Assembly (NCBI GenBank): GCA_032059445.1
Contig: DAMCAP010000002.1
Location: forward strand, 62,001-126,000
DNA length: 64,000 nt
Reading direction: 5' to 3'
Source of the DNA: DAMCAP01 sp032059445
GTDB taxonomy: Bacteria; Bacillota; Clostridia; Oscillospirales; Ruminococcaceae
Each line of letters opens with the position of its first letter. Position 1 is the stretch's first letter. The position numbers and the translations under genes were made by a program. Shown one piece after another: positions 25,248-32,836 of this stretch. The notes below the pieces were generated by a model that was given only the letters and a program-made list of their open reading frames with translations, made no database searches and had not been told where the DNA came from.

Positions 25248-26309
25248 TTAGATGCTGACCATCGCCACATCCGAAGTGCCATATCCCACCCTATAGGCTA
25301 CCGCTCTTACGGTATAATCCTCCGTAGGCAGCTGGTCGCCAGGCACAGCAGAGGTATATACCAAGGCCGAAATACTATACCTTGGGTCGGTACCATCCAC
25401 TGTATATTTGATCAGATTTGCCCCCACCGAGGTAATGGTCAAGCTACCCGAGCCATACAGGATGGTCGGCGCAGCCTGCTTCTTAGCAGAAAGCACTGTG
25501 GTATACACTCCGTCGGCTCTTGCTCCTAACACAAAAGCATCATAGAGCCATCTACCCTCAATCAGCGCCCCCGAAATGCCGGGAGCATCGTTGTGAAGCT
25601 TTGCATCCTTGATCTTATTGGGGATGATAACAGAGTCCTTGTGGAAGATCATAAAATAAAAGTTGGCTGGCATATAGCCCGAAGGCACCTTGATGACCTT
25701 TAGGCCAAAAATCTCCCCTACGATCCCCTTGCTGATGGCAGCAGTACCAAGGCTCTCTGCACCGATATACTCCGGAGAAAGTCGGATCGCACCATACACC
25801 TTAGAAGTCACAACAATATATCGATCGGTATGGGGTACCAGATGATCATCCAGATACTCTACACCTGCCGAAATATCCGCCATCACAGTGTCGGCACCGG
25901 GCTCACGGCTGACTGGTGCTACCTTACCAGCCTGCTTGATCATCTGCTCGATGGCATATTTATCTACCGCAGGCACCACGCGCTCTGCGATCTGGAGCGA
26001 GAGCATCTTACCCGCTGATTTCACCATCATCTGCTCCTCATTGTTGCCCCGATCGATGGTCAGCGAAAAGCTCTTGTCCTGACTCATCACCATTTCCTGC
26101 ACATTGTCCTGCATCTCGGTAGGGTTGCCATAACGGTTTGCACCACTTCTGTTATAATCCCCCAGCTCCACTGTCAAAGGGGTATAGACCTTTAGCCCCT
26201 TAACCCCTGTAAACTCATAGCCATCCGCTCCCTTGTCGGCAATCAGTGCCGCCGAGGTAAAGTTCTCTGCAATTTTATCCGAATACTTTGTAGCTAAATT
26301 AATTGACAT
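25248..26309 (-). CDS. major capsid protein with C-terminal Ig-like/CHB_HEX-like domain
   Basis: This 353-residue protein has a P22-coat-like start (MSINLATKYSDKIAENFTSA, then a VYTPLTVELGDYNR stretch), a VERTHER core with SPEYIGAESLGTAAISKG, and GLKVIKVPSGYMP near the middle. After about residue 280 a separate beta domain follows: TILYGSGSLTITSVG, then IKYTVDGTDPRYSISALVY and YTVRAVAYR. YTVDGTDP..S is the signature of small beta-sandwich domains found in chitobiase C-termini and phage decoration proteins. The gene is preceded by the scaffold and a GACAGGAGAG site. Confidence 0.8.
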   Translation of the reverse strand: MSINLATKYSDKIAENFTSAALIADKGADGYEFTGVKGLKVYTPLTVELGDYNRSGANRYGNPTEMQDNVQEMVMSQDKSFSLTIDRGNNEEQMMVKSAGKMLSLQIAERVVPAVDKYAIEQMIKQAGKVAPVSREPGADTVMADISAGVEYLDDHLVPHTDRYIVVTSKVYGAIRLSPEYIGAESLGTAAISKGIVGEIFGLKVIKVPSGYMPANFYFMIFHKDSVIIPNKIKDAKLHNDAPGISGALIEGRWLYDAFVLGARADGVYTTVLSAKKQAAPTILYGSGSLTITSVGANLIKYTVDGTDPRYSISALVYTSAVPGDQLPTEDYTVRAVAYRVGYGTSDVAMVSI

Positions 26310-26365
26310 TATTCTCTCCTGTCTCTTTGTTTATTTCCCGGGCAAATGCTCCTCTGCGGTCTCTC

Positions 26366-26731
26366 TTATCTTCTTTTTGCCGCCATCAGCCCCTCGATAA
26401 ATGGGTCTGCCTGCAACGCTGCATAAAGGCTCGCCGCACTACCGGGGGATTTTTCCGCCAGCCTTTTCTCGCCCTTGCTCTCCTTAAGGGCCTTTTGCAG
26501 CTCTTTTACTTGGGTTGCCAGTGCCTCGATCTCCTGCAAGCAATAAGCCTCAGTAGGGCTGATACCGTCCTCAATCTGCGCCCAAGCCTTATCTCCCAGC
26601 AGCTCCATAGGGCTTCTCTCCTGACATACCCCTTCGATGAAGCTGATCCACTCGCCGATCTTTCGAAGCTCCTGCTCATCCTCATGAGGCTTCATTTCCG
26701 CCGCCTGCGGAATCATACTTTTTGTTTCCAT
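26366..26731 (-). CDS. phage scaffolding protein
   Basis: This 121-residue acidic, helical protein has a predicted coiled coil (about residues 65-90, EIEALATQVKELQKALKES). Its basic C-terminus (FIEGLMAAKRR) is as expected for scaffolds that bind the inside of the coat. It lies between portal and capsid. A GAAAGGAAGG site precedes the ATG. The assignment rests on order, size and helical composition. Confidence 0.65.
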   Translation of the reverse strand: METKSMIPQAAEMKPHEDEQELRKIGEWISFIEGVCQERSPMELLGDKAWAQIEDGISPTEAYCLQEIEALATQVKELQKALKESKGEKRLAEKSPGSAASLYAALQADPFIEGLMAAKRR

Positions 26732-26890
26732 GGGTTCCTTCCTTTCTCTGTGTCGATCTTACATTCCACTCCAAGGCTAGGTATCGCCTTGCGCGCCCCA
26801 ATGCAGCCAAGTCTCTCCTCCTTGTGCTGCATCAGATTCATCCTCTTCTGCGCCTACATCCCCTCACCCCCTATATAGTTCCAACCAAGC

Positions 26891-28429
26891 CTACAGGCTG
26901 GGTTCCTCCGAGGGCTGCCGCTGCTCCTTTGCGCCCTGAGACTTTACACTGGCAATCAGCGCATTTTTGTTGGGCAGATATCCTGCGGGGATCGCCTCTA
27001 GATACGCCACCGCATCCTTAATGATTCCTCGGCTAAATAAGCGATCCAGCGTCTGTATCTGGTCAAGCTCACTGTAAAAAGACCCCGCGCCCGTATCAAT
27101 CCCAAGCTTTAAGAGGTAATTGTCTAGCGTAGCAAAGTCAAAGCTGCATAACCTTGGGCTCTCCACCTGCACCACAATCTCTCGCGTGCCATAATCACAG
27201 CGGATGATGTCTAAGAGGCTGCGCACCACATCCTCATAAAATTGATAGAGGCTGCGCTTTTGCAGTGCTAAGGGCACCGCCGTGTTTTTGGTAACCGTCA
27301 CCACCGCCGAAGCATTATCGGGGCGGATGGTGCCCAGTGCCGCATCCGAAGCGCCGATCAGATCTCTGGTGTAGCCGATGAGTCGATCAATCAGCATCAT
27401 GACCTGTGCCGACATTTCGGGGGCCTGCACTCCTCTAAAGATGGCAGTGGTCGGGTCGCCGTTTACCCCAATTGCGCCGATCTGGTTGCTCCAGCGGTCG
27501 ATTTTGGTGCGGTCAAAGAGGATTTTGGGGAACGCCATCTCCTTTTGATACTTGATCCCCATTGCCATTAGCTTGTTGATGGCAATTTGGTTGGGGATCA
27601 GCCCTGTAAGCACCGCCTGACCGTGGTAGCTGTTTTTGATCTTTTCCCAGCTCATATAAGCAATAGGGTAGAGGCGGTAGCCTGTATTTACCGCAGGCAT
27701 CACCACAGCGTTTCGGGTGGTCTTGGTCACCCAGATGCTGTCCCCCACACGGTAATATTTACAGAGCACCGTCACTTGCTGAGCTTCATCAAGCCCATAG
27801 CTTCCTCCAGCTCTATCACTGTCGGGCTGCACCTTGGCGATCTCCTCCGCCGTAGCGCCCCGTAGTGCCATCTCCTCCTTGACCTGCTCCACCAGCTTGC
27901 GTGCAGAGAGGATAATATAAGGCTGCCGCTCCTTATCCACCAAAGTCGGGTTGCCAAAAAACACATTGGTGTTTTCCACGATTTCTGCCTTAACTAGTCC
28001 CCTTGCTGCCTGATTGGTAGGGGCATAGGGGTCAAAATACAGGTGCATACAGCAATCTCCGTCTACAGCGCAGTTTCGCACCAGTTCCCTTGCCATGCTC
28101 ATGATGGCGTTATGCTCAAAGCTCTGCTTGATCTGGGCATCGATGATCTGAGTGATCAGCTGGGAGTTGTCGTCGGGCAGGGTGTTAAAGAGCTCTGCCG
28201 ATACCCCGATACGCTCCCCCACCAGCACCGAAATCAAATACCCTACCACCCTGCCCAGTATATTGAGCACAGGCTTGTCGAGATCGGGGGCCTCTACCCC
28301 CTCCCACTGCTTACCTACGAAGAAGTTTTCGTTTTGCTTGACCGTTTCATAGAGGTCAATCCTCTGCTTATAGGCAACACCCTCCTCATATTCCTGCCAG
28401 ATCCGCTTGGTATCCTCCTGATTATGCAT
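26891..28429 (-). CDS. phage portal protein
   Basis: This 512-residue dodecamer-forming vertex protein is the DNA entry and exit channel. It follows large terminase and precedes scaffold and coat. P22-type portal marks include the N-terminal helical YKQRIDLYETVKQNENFFVGKQW region, KPVLNILGRVVGYLIS, and PYIILSARKL in the wing. The DNA-channel side gives NQIAINKLMAMGIKYQKEMAFPK and LIGYTRDLIGASDAALG. I start at ATG 28427-28429 (GGGAGG 6 nt upstream); it overlaps the preceding small gene by 8 nt. Confidence 0.88.
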   Translation of the reverse strand: MHNQEDTKRIWQEYEEGVAYKQRIDLYETVKQNENFFVGKQWEGVEAPDLDKPVLNILGRVVGYLISVLVGERIGVSAELFNTLPDDNSQLITQIIDAQIKQSFEHNAIMSMARELVRNCAVDGDCCMHLYFDPYAPTNQAARGLVKAEIVENTNVFFGNPTLVDKERQPYIILSARKLVEQVKEEMALRGATAEEIAKVQPDSDRAGGSYGLDEAQQVTVLCKYYRVGDSIWVTKTTRNAVVMPAVNTGYRLYPIAYMSWEKIKNSYHGQAVLTGLIPNQIAINKLMAMGIKYQKEMAFPKILFDRTKIDRWSNQIGAIGVNGDPTTAIFRGVQAPEMSAQVMMLIDRLIGYTRDLIGASDAALGTIRPDNASAVVTVTKNTAVPLALQKRSLYQFYEDVVRSLLDIIRCDYGTREIVVQVESPRLCSFDFATLDNYLLKLGIDTGAGSFYSELDQIQTLDRLFSRGIIKDAVAYLEAIPAGYLPNKNALIASVKSQGAKEQRQPSEEPSL

Positions 28430-28613
28430 CCTCATCCTCCCTTACCGATTTATATCCCTCATAAGCAAATACCCTATGCCACTGCTCCTCTAGAGGCTCT
28501 GCCTCCTGCTGGCAGTGGGTAGTCTGTCGCCTGCTACCTTCTTGCTTTACAGGTCGTTGCCCTGCCACGAACCCCAGCAAAGCTCCCAGCACCAACCCAA
28601 TTAACACTTCCAT
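28422..28613 (-). CDS. small membrane protein between terminase and portal
   Basis: This 63-residue protein has one N-terminal hydrophobic helix (LIGLVLGALLGFVAG, residues 4-18) and a charged cytoplasmic-looking tail ending REDEDA. It has a strong GAAGGAGGA ribosome-binding site, which supports its being real. No function recognised; a spanin-like or lysis-accessory role would be speculation. Confidence 0.6.
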   Translation of the reverse strand: MEVLIGLVLGALLGFVAGQRPVKQEGSRRQTTHCQQEAEPLEEQWHRVFAYEGYKSVREDEDA

Positions 28614-28731
28614 GCCCTATCCTCCTTCACCCCTGTATCACGATCCCTGCCCCCAACACCGTCGAAATCGCTCCTTACGCAGCCAATAGTTTGATGATGC
28701 ATAAAGCTCCCCCACAACACAAAGCATGCTC

Positions 28732-30042
28732 TTAATACTCCAGAAACCTCCTAAGTTGCCCATCCTCCTCACCCTCTTCCTCCTCATCTCCCCGCGGCCT
28801 GCCCGCCAAGAGATAGCGGATCGCATCGGGTGCATGGGTCAGCTCATGGGGGTGGAGGGAAGCATCCTTGGGGTTCTGCTTGTCGTAGCATAGGGCAGGC
28901 AGGGTGCGGATCAAATTGGTACAGCAGGCAAAGATCTTTAGCTTTGCTGTCTTGATACCCCGCTCGTCAGCAAAAGGCTTCAGCCACTCCTTTAGGTTCA
29001 TCCAGCCTGCCTCCCGCATGGCCGACACACGGGTGAGCAGCAGCCCCCGCTCGGCAAAAAGCTCCGCAATGCTCTTGCCGGTATCAGCCCCCCGCCCCCA
29101 CAGATCAGGAGGGGCAAAGCGTAGGTATATCTGCTCTTCCGCAGGGCTTGCTGCTTTGATTCTCTGTGCCGCCTCGCTGACCGTCAGCCCCGATTGATAC
29201 AGCTCCCGATACACATAACCATACCCCAGTGTGTCAAAGGCAGCCCAGTAGCAAGCCAGCATATCCAGCCCATAGTCCATCGCCATATACCGCCGCCAGT
29301 GAGCAGGGATTACAAAAGGTTGCACCACATGCAGCTCACGGTCAAATTCTCCAAAAAACTGCCCTTCAAAAATGTCCCATATCCCATAGAGCAGCGCCTT
29401 TTGCTGGCTCTCAGGTAGCTCCATCAAGCGCCCTACATAATTGGGGTCGCTTTTCATCAAAAAGCAGTTATCCCCAATCTTTGCGGGGATAAAAATCAAG
29501 CTGCGCCCCTTGGCATCCACCCGCTCCTGCATTGGCGGGCAGGGGTCAATAAAGCGTTTTTTTACCCAGCTATGCCCCACTCCACCGGGGTTGGTGGTAG
29601 ATTTCATCTGCTTTGGGTAGCCGTTGGTACCGCGTATACGGCTAAGCAGGTATAAATACTGAAACTCCGTAAAGTGTGTCAGCTCGTCGAAGCGGATCAC
29701 ATCATATTCCGCCGACTGGTACTTGATCACATCGTTCTCCTGATCGCAGTAGCCAAATTCCAGTACCGAGCCGTTGTGTAAGCTCCAAATCCGCTTGGTG
29801 CTGCTATACCTCCCGACCTCCTTAGGGAAGATCAGCAGCGTGGTGTTGATGATGGAGCGCTCCAATTCAGGGAAGCTCTTTCGCAGGATCAGTTGCCTGC
29901 TGCCGGGGTACTTCACCCCAAAAAGCAGGCTGTCGATCACCTGAGCGAAGCTTTTGCCGCCCCCTGCCGCTCCGCCAAAGAGCACCTCATCGCTGGCAGC
30001 ATTTATAAACTGCATCTGCTTTGGGGTAATCTCATAGTTCAT
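28732..30042 (-). CDS. phage terminase large subunit
   Basis: This 436-residue DNA-packaging motor has an ATPase Walker A of VLFGGAAGGGKSFAQV (about residues 20-35). A C-motif-bearing middle contains KSTTNPGGVGHSW. The RNase H-like nuclease domain starts at YMAMDYGLD (Asp metal ligand), and HPHELTHAPDAIRYLL at the C-terminus supplies the last acidic ligand. It overlaps the small terminase end by 11 nt. I use ATG 30040-30042; a start 9 nt earlier is possible. Confidence 0.92.
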   Translation of the reverse strand: MNYEITPKQMQFINAASDEVLFGGAAGGGKSFAQVIDSLLFGVKYPGSRQLILRKSFPELERSIINTTLLIFPKEVGRYSSTKRIWSLHNGSVLEFGYCDQENDVIKYQSAEYDVIRFDELTHFTEFQYLYLLSRIRGTNGYPKQMKSTTNPGGVGHSWVKKRFIDPCPPMQERVDAKGRSLIFIPAKIGDNCFLMKSDPNYVGRLMELPESQQKALLYGIWDIFEGQFFGEFDRELHVVQPFVIPAHWRRYMAMDYGLDMLACYWAAFDTLGYGYVYRELYQSGLTVSEAAQRIKAASPAEEQIYLRFAPPDLWGRGADTGKSIAELFAERGLLLTRVSAMREAGWMNLKEWLKPFADERGIKTAKLKIFACCTNLIRTLPALCYDKQNPKDASLHPHELTHAPDAIRYLLAGRPRGDEEEEGEEDGQLRRFLEY

Positions 30043-30358
30043 TGCCCACAACCCTGACGCTGATCTCCACCTGCCGCTCTGCCTGCCCCTCGCCGAAGTA
30101 CTGCTTGAGTAGGTGGGTGGCCAGTGCCGCAGGCAGCTCTCCCTTTTCCCAGCAGGCGGCGATTTTTTGCTTGTTCTGCCTTGCCAGCGTAGCCAGCCTT
30201 ACATTTTTGCCCCGCTCCCATAGGCAGAGGGTGTCATAGTCCACCCCCAAAAGACAGCAAAGCTCTAGCATGCTATAGGGGCGATTGGCGGCATCGCCAA
30301 AGTATTCCTGCGCAATCTGCTCTAATTGCTGTGGGTCAGCTTGTTTTTTTCTTCCCAT
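30032..30358 (-). CDS. phage terminase small subunit
   Basis: This 108-residue DNA-recognition partner of the packaging motor has an N-terminal helix-turn-helix (SMLELCCLLGVDYDTLCLWE, about residues 29-48), followed by a helical oligomerisation region. It is first gene of the phage block, with an AAAGGAGGTGG site, and overlaps terL. No promoter of its own was confidently located; two similar motifs (GAATTATTCC and GAATTATTTC) lie within 100 nt upstream and may be regulatory. Confidence 0.8.
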   Translation of the reverse strand: MGRKKQADPQQLEQIAQEYFGDAANRPYSMLELCCLLGVDYDTLCLWERGKNVRLATLARQNKQKIAACWEKGELPAALATHLLKQYFGEGQAERQVEISVRVVGNEL

Positions 30359-30576
30359 AATCCACCTCCTTTATTTATAAAACCAGTATATCTATACGAA
30401 TTATTCCAATGTGATGATCCTTATTTATATTTAGTTACGATATATTTGAATTATTTCGATACTTATGCATCAAAAAATCCGAAAGCCAAGGCTATTTCCC
30501 TGATTTTCGGATAAAACTATCATTATTACCAAAATATGAATAAGAAGGCCGAAATCTTATTCCTTTCAAGTTTTTG

Positions 30577-30605
30577 TTGCAAAGTAAAATAAAATTCGCT
30601 ATAAT
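30577..30605 (+). promoter_or_regulatory. promoter for the YczE-family pair
   Basis: TTGCAA (30577-30582) and TATAAT (30600-30605) are separated by 17 nt, 45 nt upstream of the first gene. Confidence 0.75.
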
Positions 30606-30650
30606 TGATAGTCAGACATGTAGTTCAAATAAGAAAGGTAAAGCAATCCT

Positions 30651-31286
30651 ATGTTCAAATTTCTCCTGCGTCTATTTCGACTGATCTTTGGTCTGTTTAT
30701 ATTTGCCCTGGGGCTGATGTTTACGGTCAATGCGGGGCTCGGTCTTTCTCCCTGGAACTGCCTCAATTCCGGCATCATCAAATGGGTCGATGTTTCCTTC
30801 GGGCAGGCCAACATTGCTGTAGGCATACTGCTGGTAATAATCACCTATATCGGCAAAGAAAAAATAGGTCTGGGCACTATCGGCAATATGCTGCTGGTTG
30901 GTACCTATATGGATTTGATCGCTTCTCTGGGGATCCTCCCCACCGATGTGAGCCTATGGCAGGGGATTGCGATGATTTTATTAGGACTAGTCACCAACTC
31001 GATCGGCCTCTACCTCTATCTGGGGTCAGGCTTTGGCGCAGGCCCCCGAGACGGCCTAATGCTGGCAGTTATGAAGCTTACAGGCAAGCCTCTCGCCATC
31101 TGCCGTACCTCCATCGAAGTGGTGGTGCTGGCGATGGGTGTTATTTTAGGCGGATCCTTCGGCATCGGTACGATACTTTCCTCCGGGCTCAACGGTATCG
31201 TCAATCAGACGTTCTTTAAGATGCTCAATTTTAACCCCAAGACCCTACACCACGAGTATATCCAAGATTATTTCAAAAGGAGCTAA
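30651..31286 (+). CDS. YczE/YyaS/YitT-like membrane protein (paralogue 1)
   Basis: This 211-residue integral membrane protein has five to six hydrophobic helices. The family pattern is repeated internally: GLFIFALGLMFTVNAGLGLSPW near the N-terminus and LYLYLGSGFGAGPRDGLML (about residues 122-140). GSGFGAGPRDGLM and the AICRTSIEVVVL stretch are the YczE hallmarks. The substrate and function are not established. It is followed after 3 nt by a paralogue, so the two are one operon. Confidence 0.8.
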   Translation: MFKFLLRLFRLIFGLFIFALGLMFTVNAGLGLSPWNCLNSGIIKWVDVSFGQANIAVGILLVIITYIGKEKIGLGTIGNMLLVGTYMDLIASLGILPTDVSLWQGIAMILLGLVTNSIGLYLYLGSGFGAGPRDGLMLAVMKLTGKPLAICRTSIEVVVLAMGVILGGSFGIGTILSSGLNGIVNQTFFKMLNFNPKTLHHEYIQDYFKRS

Positions 31287-31289
31287 TTC

Positions 31290-31943
31290 ATGAAGCCTAT
31301 TACAAGCTACCCTCACTACATTCGCCTTTCCGCACTGATCTCAGGTCTATTCCTGCTTGGCCTGTCGGTCTCTCTACAGGTCAACGCCAATCTGGGCTTC
31401 GCTCCTTGGACGGTACTCTCCGATGGTATTTCTAAGCAGGTGGGCATTACCCTTGGCAATGGTGAAATTGCCGTATCCATCTGCATTATCGCCATCGACC
31501 TGCTTTCACGTGAGAAATTGGGACTAGGCACCCTCTCCAACATGTTTCTGGTAGGTACCTTTATCGACCTGATCAACGGCTGGGGCATCATCCCCCCATC
31601 TCCCAATCTGTTTATCAGCTTGTTGATGTTGGTAGCAGGCTCCCTCATTCTCGCCCTCGGCTGTTATCTCTACATAGGGGCGGGCTACGGTGCAGGCCCC
31701 CGCGATACCCTCATGGTCTTTATCATGAAGCTTACCGGCAAATCTCTTACCCTATGCCGTACGGCAATTGAGCTGAGCGTCCTTGCCGTGGGCTTCTTGC
31801 TGGGCGGTCAGGTGGGCATCGGCACCCTCATCCAGGCTGCTACCACAGGTATTATCATGGGCTGGGTGTTTCGCTTCTTTCATTTTGATGCCACAGCCAT
31901 CCCCCATATCTACTTTACCAAGCAAGCATCCACCCGCTCATAA
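31290..31943 (+). CDS. YczE/YyaS/YitT-like membrane protein (paralogue 2)
   Basis: This 217-residue paralogue of the previous gene has the same landmarks at the same places: LSVSLQVNANLGFAPW, then LYIGAGYGAGPRDTLMVF (about residues 128-145) and LCRTAIELSVLAVGFLLGG. It starts 3 nt after the first gene's stop. The pair may work as a heterodimer, which is an inference from tight linkage. A terminator follows directly. Confidence 0.8.
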   Translation: MKPITSYPHYIRLSALISGLFLLGLSVSLQVNANLGFAPWTVLSDGISKQVGITLGNGEIAVSICIIAIDLLSREKLGLGTLSNMFLVGTFIDLINGWGIIPPSPNLFISLLMLVAGSLILALGCYLYIGAGYGAGPRDTLMVFIMKLTGKSLTLCRTAIELSVLAVGFLLGGQVGIGTLIQAATTGIIMGWVFRFFHFDATAIPHIYFTKQASTRS

Positions 31944-31953
31944 GCTTCATCAA

Positions 31954-31998
31954 AAAAGCGGTATCTTCCCATCGAGGCAGATACCGCTTTCCTATTGA
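31954..31998 (+). terminator. intrinsic terminator of the YczE pair
   Basis: AAAGCGGTATCT pairs perfectly with AGATACCGCTTT across a 15-nt loop, followed by CCTATT. The T-tract is short, so it is less typical than others here. Confidence 0.75.
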
Positions 31999-32023
31999 TT
32001 TTTCACTGCTCTGGTACTATAAT
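31995..32023 (+). promoter_or_regulatory. promoter of the T-box leader
   Basis: TTGATT (31995-32000) and TATAAT (32018-32023) are separated by 17 nt, just ahead of the T-box RNA. Confidence 0.75.
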
Positions 32024-32029
32024 GAGTAG

Positions 32030-32317
32030 TAACTTCATGCGACGCTTGGGCGAAGCGCAAATTCATTATAATTTAGCACATATTACATAAATAAACCGTT
32101 GAGTAAGAGGAGTAATCCCTGCAGCGAAATCTCAGAGAGCCGCCGTTGGTGTGAGTGCGGTATTTCAAGCTTGGATGAATGGACTTATGAGGGCAGCCCC
32201 AAAAGCAGTATGCTTAGTAGGCGCTGACGGAGCCCCTGACCGTAACACAGGGAGCGCATGATGGTGCGTACACATTAGGTGGCAACTTCTGTCCTTTTCG
32301 GGCAGGAGTTTTTTTAT
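32030..32317 (+). ncRNA. T-box leader, tryptophan-type specifier, no downstream gene
   Basis: The RNA has the stem I landmarks of T-box leaders: GCGAAATCTCAGAGAGCCG (AGAGAGCCG at 32134-32142), GTTGGTGTGAG, then the specifier-loop pattern GAA-TGG-ACT (TGG at 32180-32182), indicating tRNA-Trp. The T-box element AGGTGGCAAC lies at 32277-32286. Directly after it comes a terminator (CTTCTGTCC pairing with GGGCAGGAG, then TTTTTTTA). Normally a tryptophan gene such as trpS or a transporter follows. Here the next 400 nt hold only a broken gene on the other strand. Confidence 0.82.
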
Positions 32318-32573
32318 TTTATATAAATGTATGTCCTCCACCAGCATATTAAACCACACCGGCAGCACCATTCCCTTTTCAGGTGCTTTTAGCTGAAACT
32401 GCTCATTTTGATCTAACATATGGAATCTGGCTCCATGCAGAGTAAATACCACCTCGTTTTCTCCTCTTTGCAAAGCTGTCGCCTCTACACACGCTACCCC
32501 AAACACCTCCTGATAGAGCTTCAGAGCCGCCAGACTGTCCATTTACAATCATGTCAAATTCTACACCTACCAT
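32318..32573 (-). pseudogene. VOC/glyoxalase-family (PhnB-like) pseudogene
   Basis: From ATG 32571-32573, behind a GGGAGGG site, the frame begins MVGVEFDMIV. One extra A then shifts it, and the VOC sequence continues in the next frame: DSLAALKLYQEVFGV, GENEVVFTLHGARFHMLD and LPVWFNMLVEDI. Homology ends there, at the T-box terminator, so the 3' half of the about 130-140 residue protein is missing. A frameshift plus truncation makes this a relic, or an assembly artefact at this spot. Confidence 0.7.
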
Positions 32574-32665
32574 GCTTTACCCTCCCGTTATTTTTGCTTT
32601 TTACCGGTATACTATATATAGGCTCAATCCTTTTATCTAAGTATGCCCACATATTGATCTTGCTA

Positions 32666-32694
32666 TTGCGAAATCCTCCAGCTCCTGCTATGAT
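32666..32694 (+). promoter_or_regulatory. promoter for rsgA
   Basis: TTGCGA (32666-32671) and TATGAT (32689-32694) are separated by 17 nt, 33 nt before a short open frame and 143 nt before rsgA. Confidence 0.55.
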
Positions 32695-32726
32695 AAGGCT
32701 ATCTGATTGTAAAGGAGCTGTTTGAC

Positions 32727-32786
32727 ATGAATACAAACAACATTAAGCTGGAGATTGTCTTTGCCGGGGAGGCATTGGCAAAATAA
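32727..32786 (+). CDS. short open frame upstream of rsgA, doubtful
   Basis: Nineteen codons (MNTNNIKLEIVFAGEALAK) follow a good AAAGGAGCTG ribosome-binding site at the right distance. A one-base shift near its end would continue into FTLLDLPIDPMIMEV and run up to the rsgA start, so it may be the remains of a longer gene or a leader peptide. No function recognised. Confidence 0.3.
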   Translation: MNTNNIKLEIVFAGEALAK

Positions 32787-32836
32787 ATTTCACCTTGCTT
32801 GACCTCCCTATTGACCCAATGATTATGGAGGTACAC

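Larger units (their letters stand above)
21030..30358 (-). mobile_element. compact phage head-and-lysis gene block (prophage remnant or domesticated particle)
   Basis: Eleven consecutive minus-strand genes run small terminase, large terminase, a small membrane protein, portal, scaffold, capsid, head-completion protein, nozzle-like protein, holin, M23 lysin and an unknown, ending in one terminator. Spacing is tight and ribosome-binding sites are strong throughout. All frames are intact. Integrase, repressor, replication, tail tape-measure, baseplate and fibre genes are absent, and both flanks are ordinary chromosomal genes. The head genes fit a short-tailed (podovirus) plan. Boundaries are set by the outermost genes; no attachment repeats were identified. 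Confidence 0.8.

Noticed and set aside
26303..26878. A 191-codon plus-strand open frame opposite the scaffold gene
   Set aside because: It is antisense to a gene with good ribosome-binding site and conserved position; composition is Leu/Cys-rich as expected for an antisense shadow.
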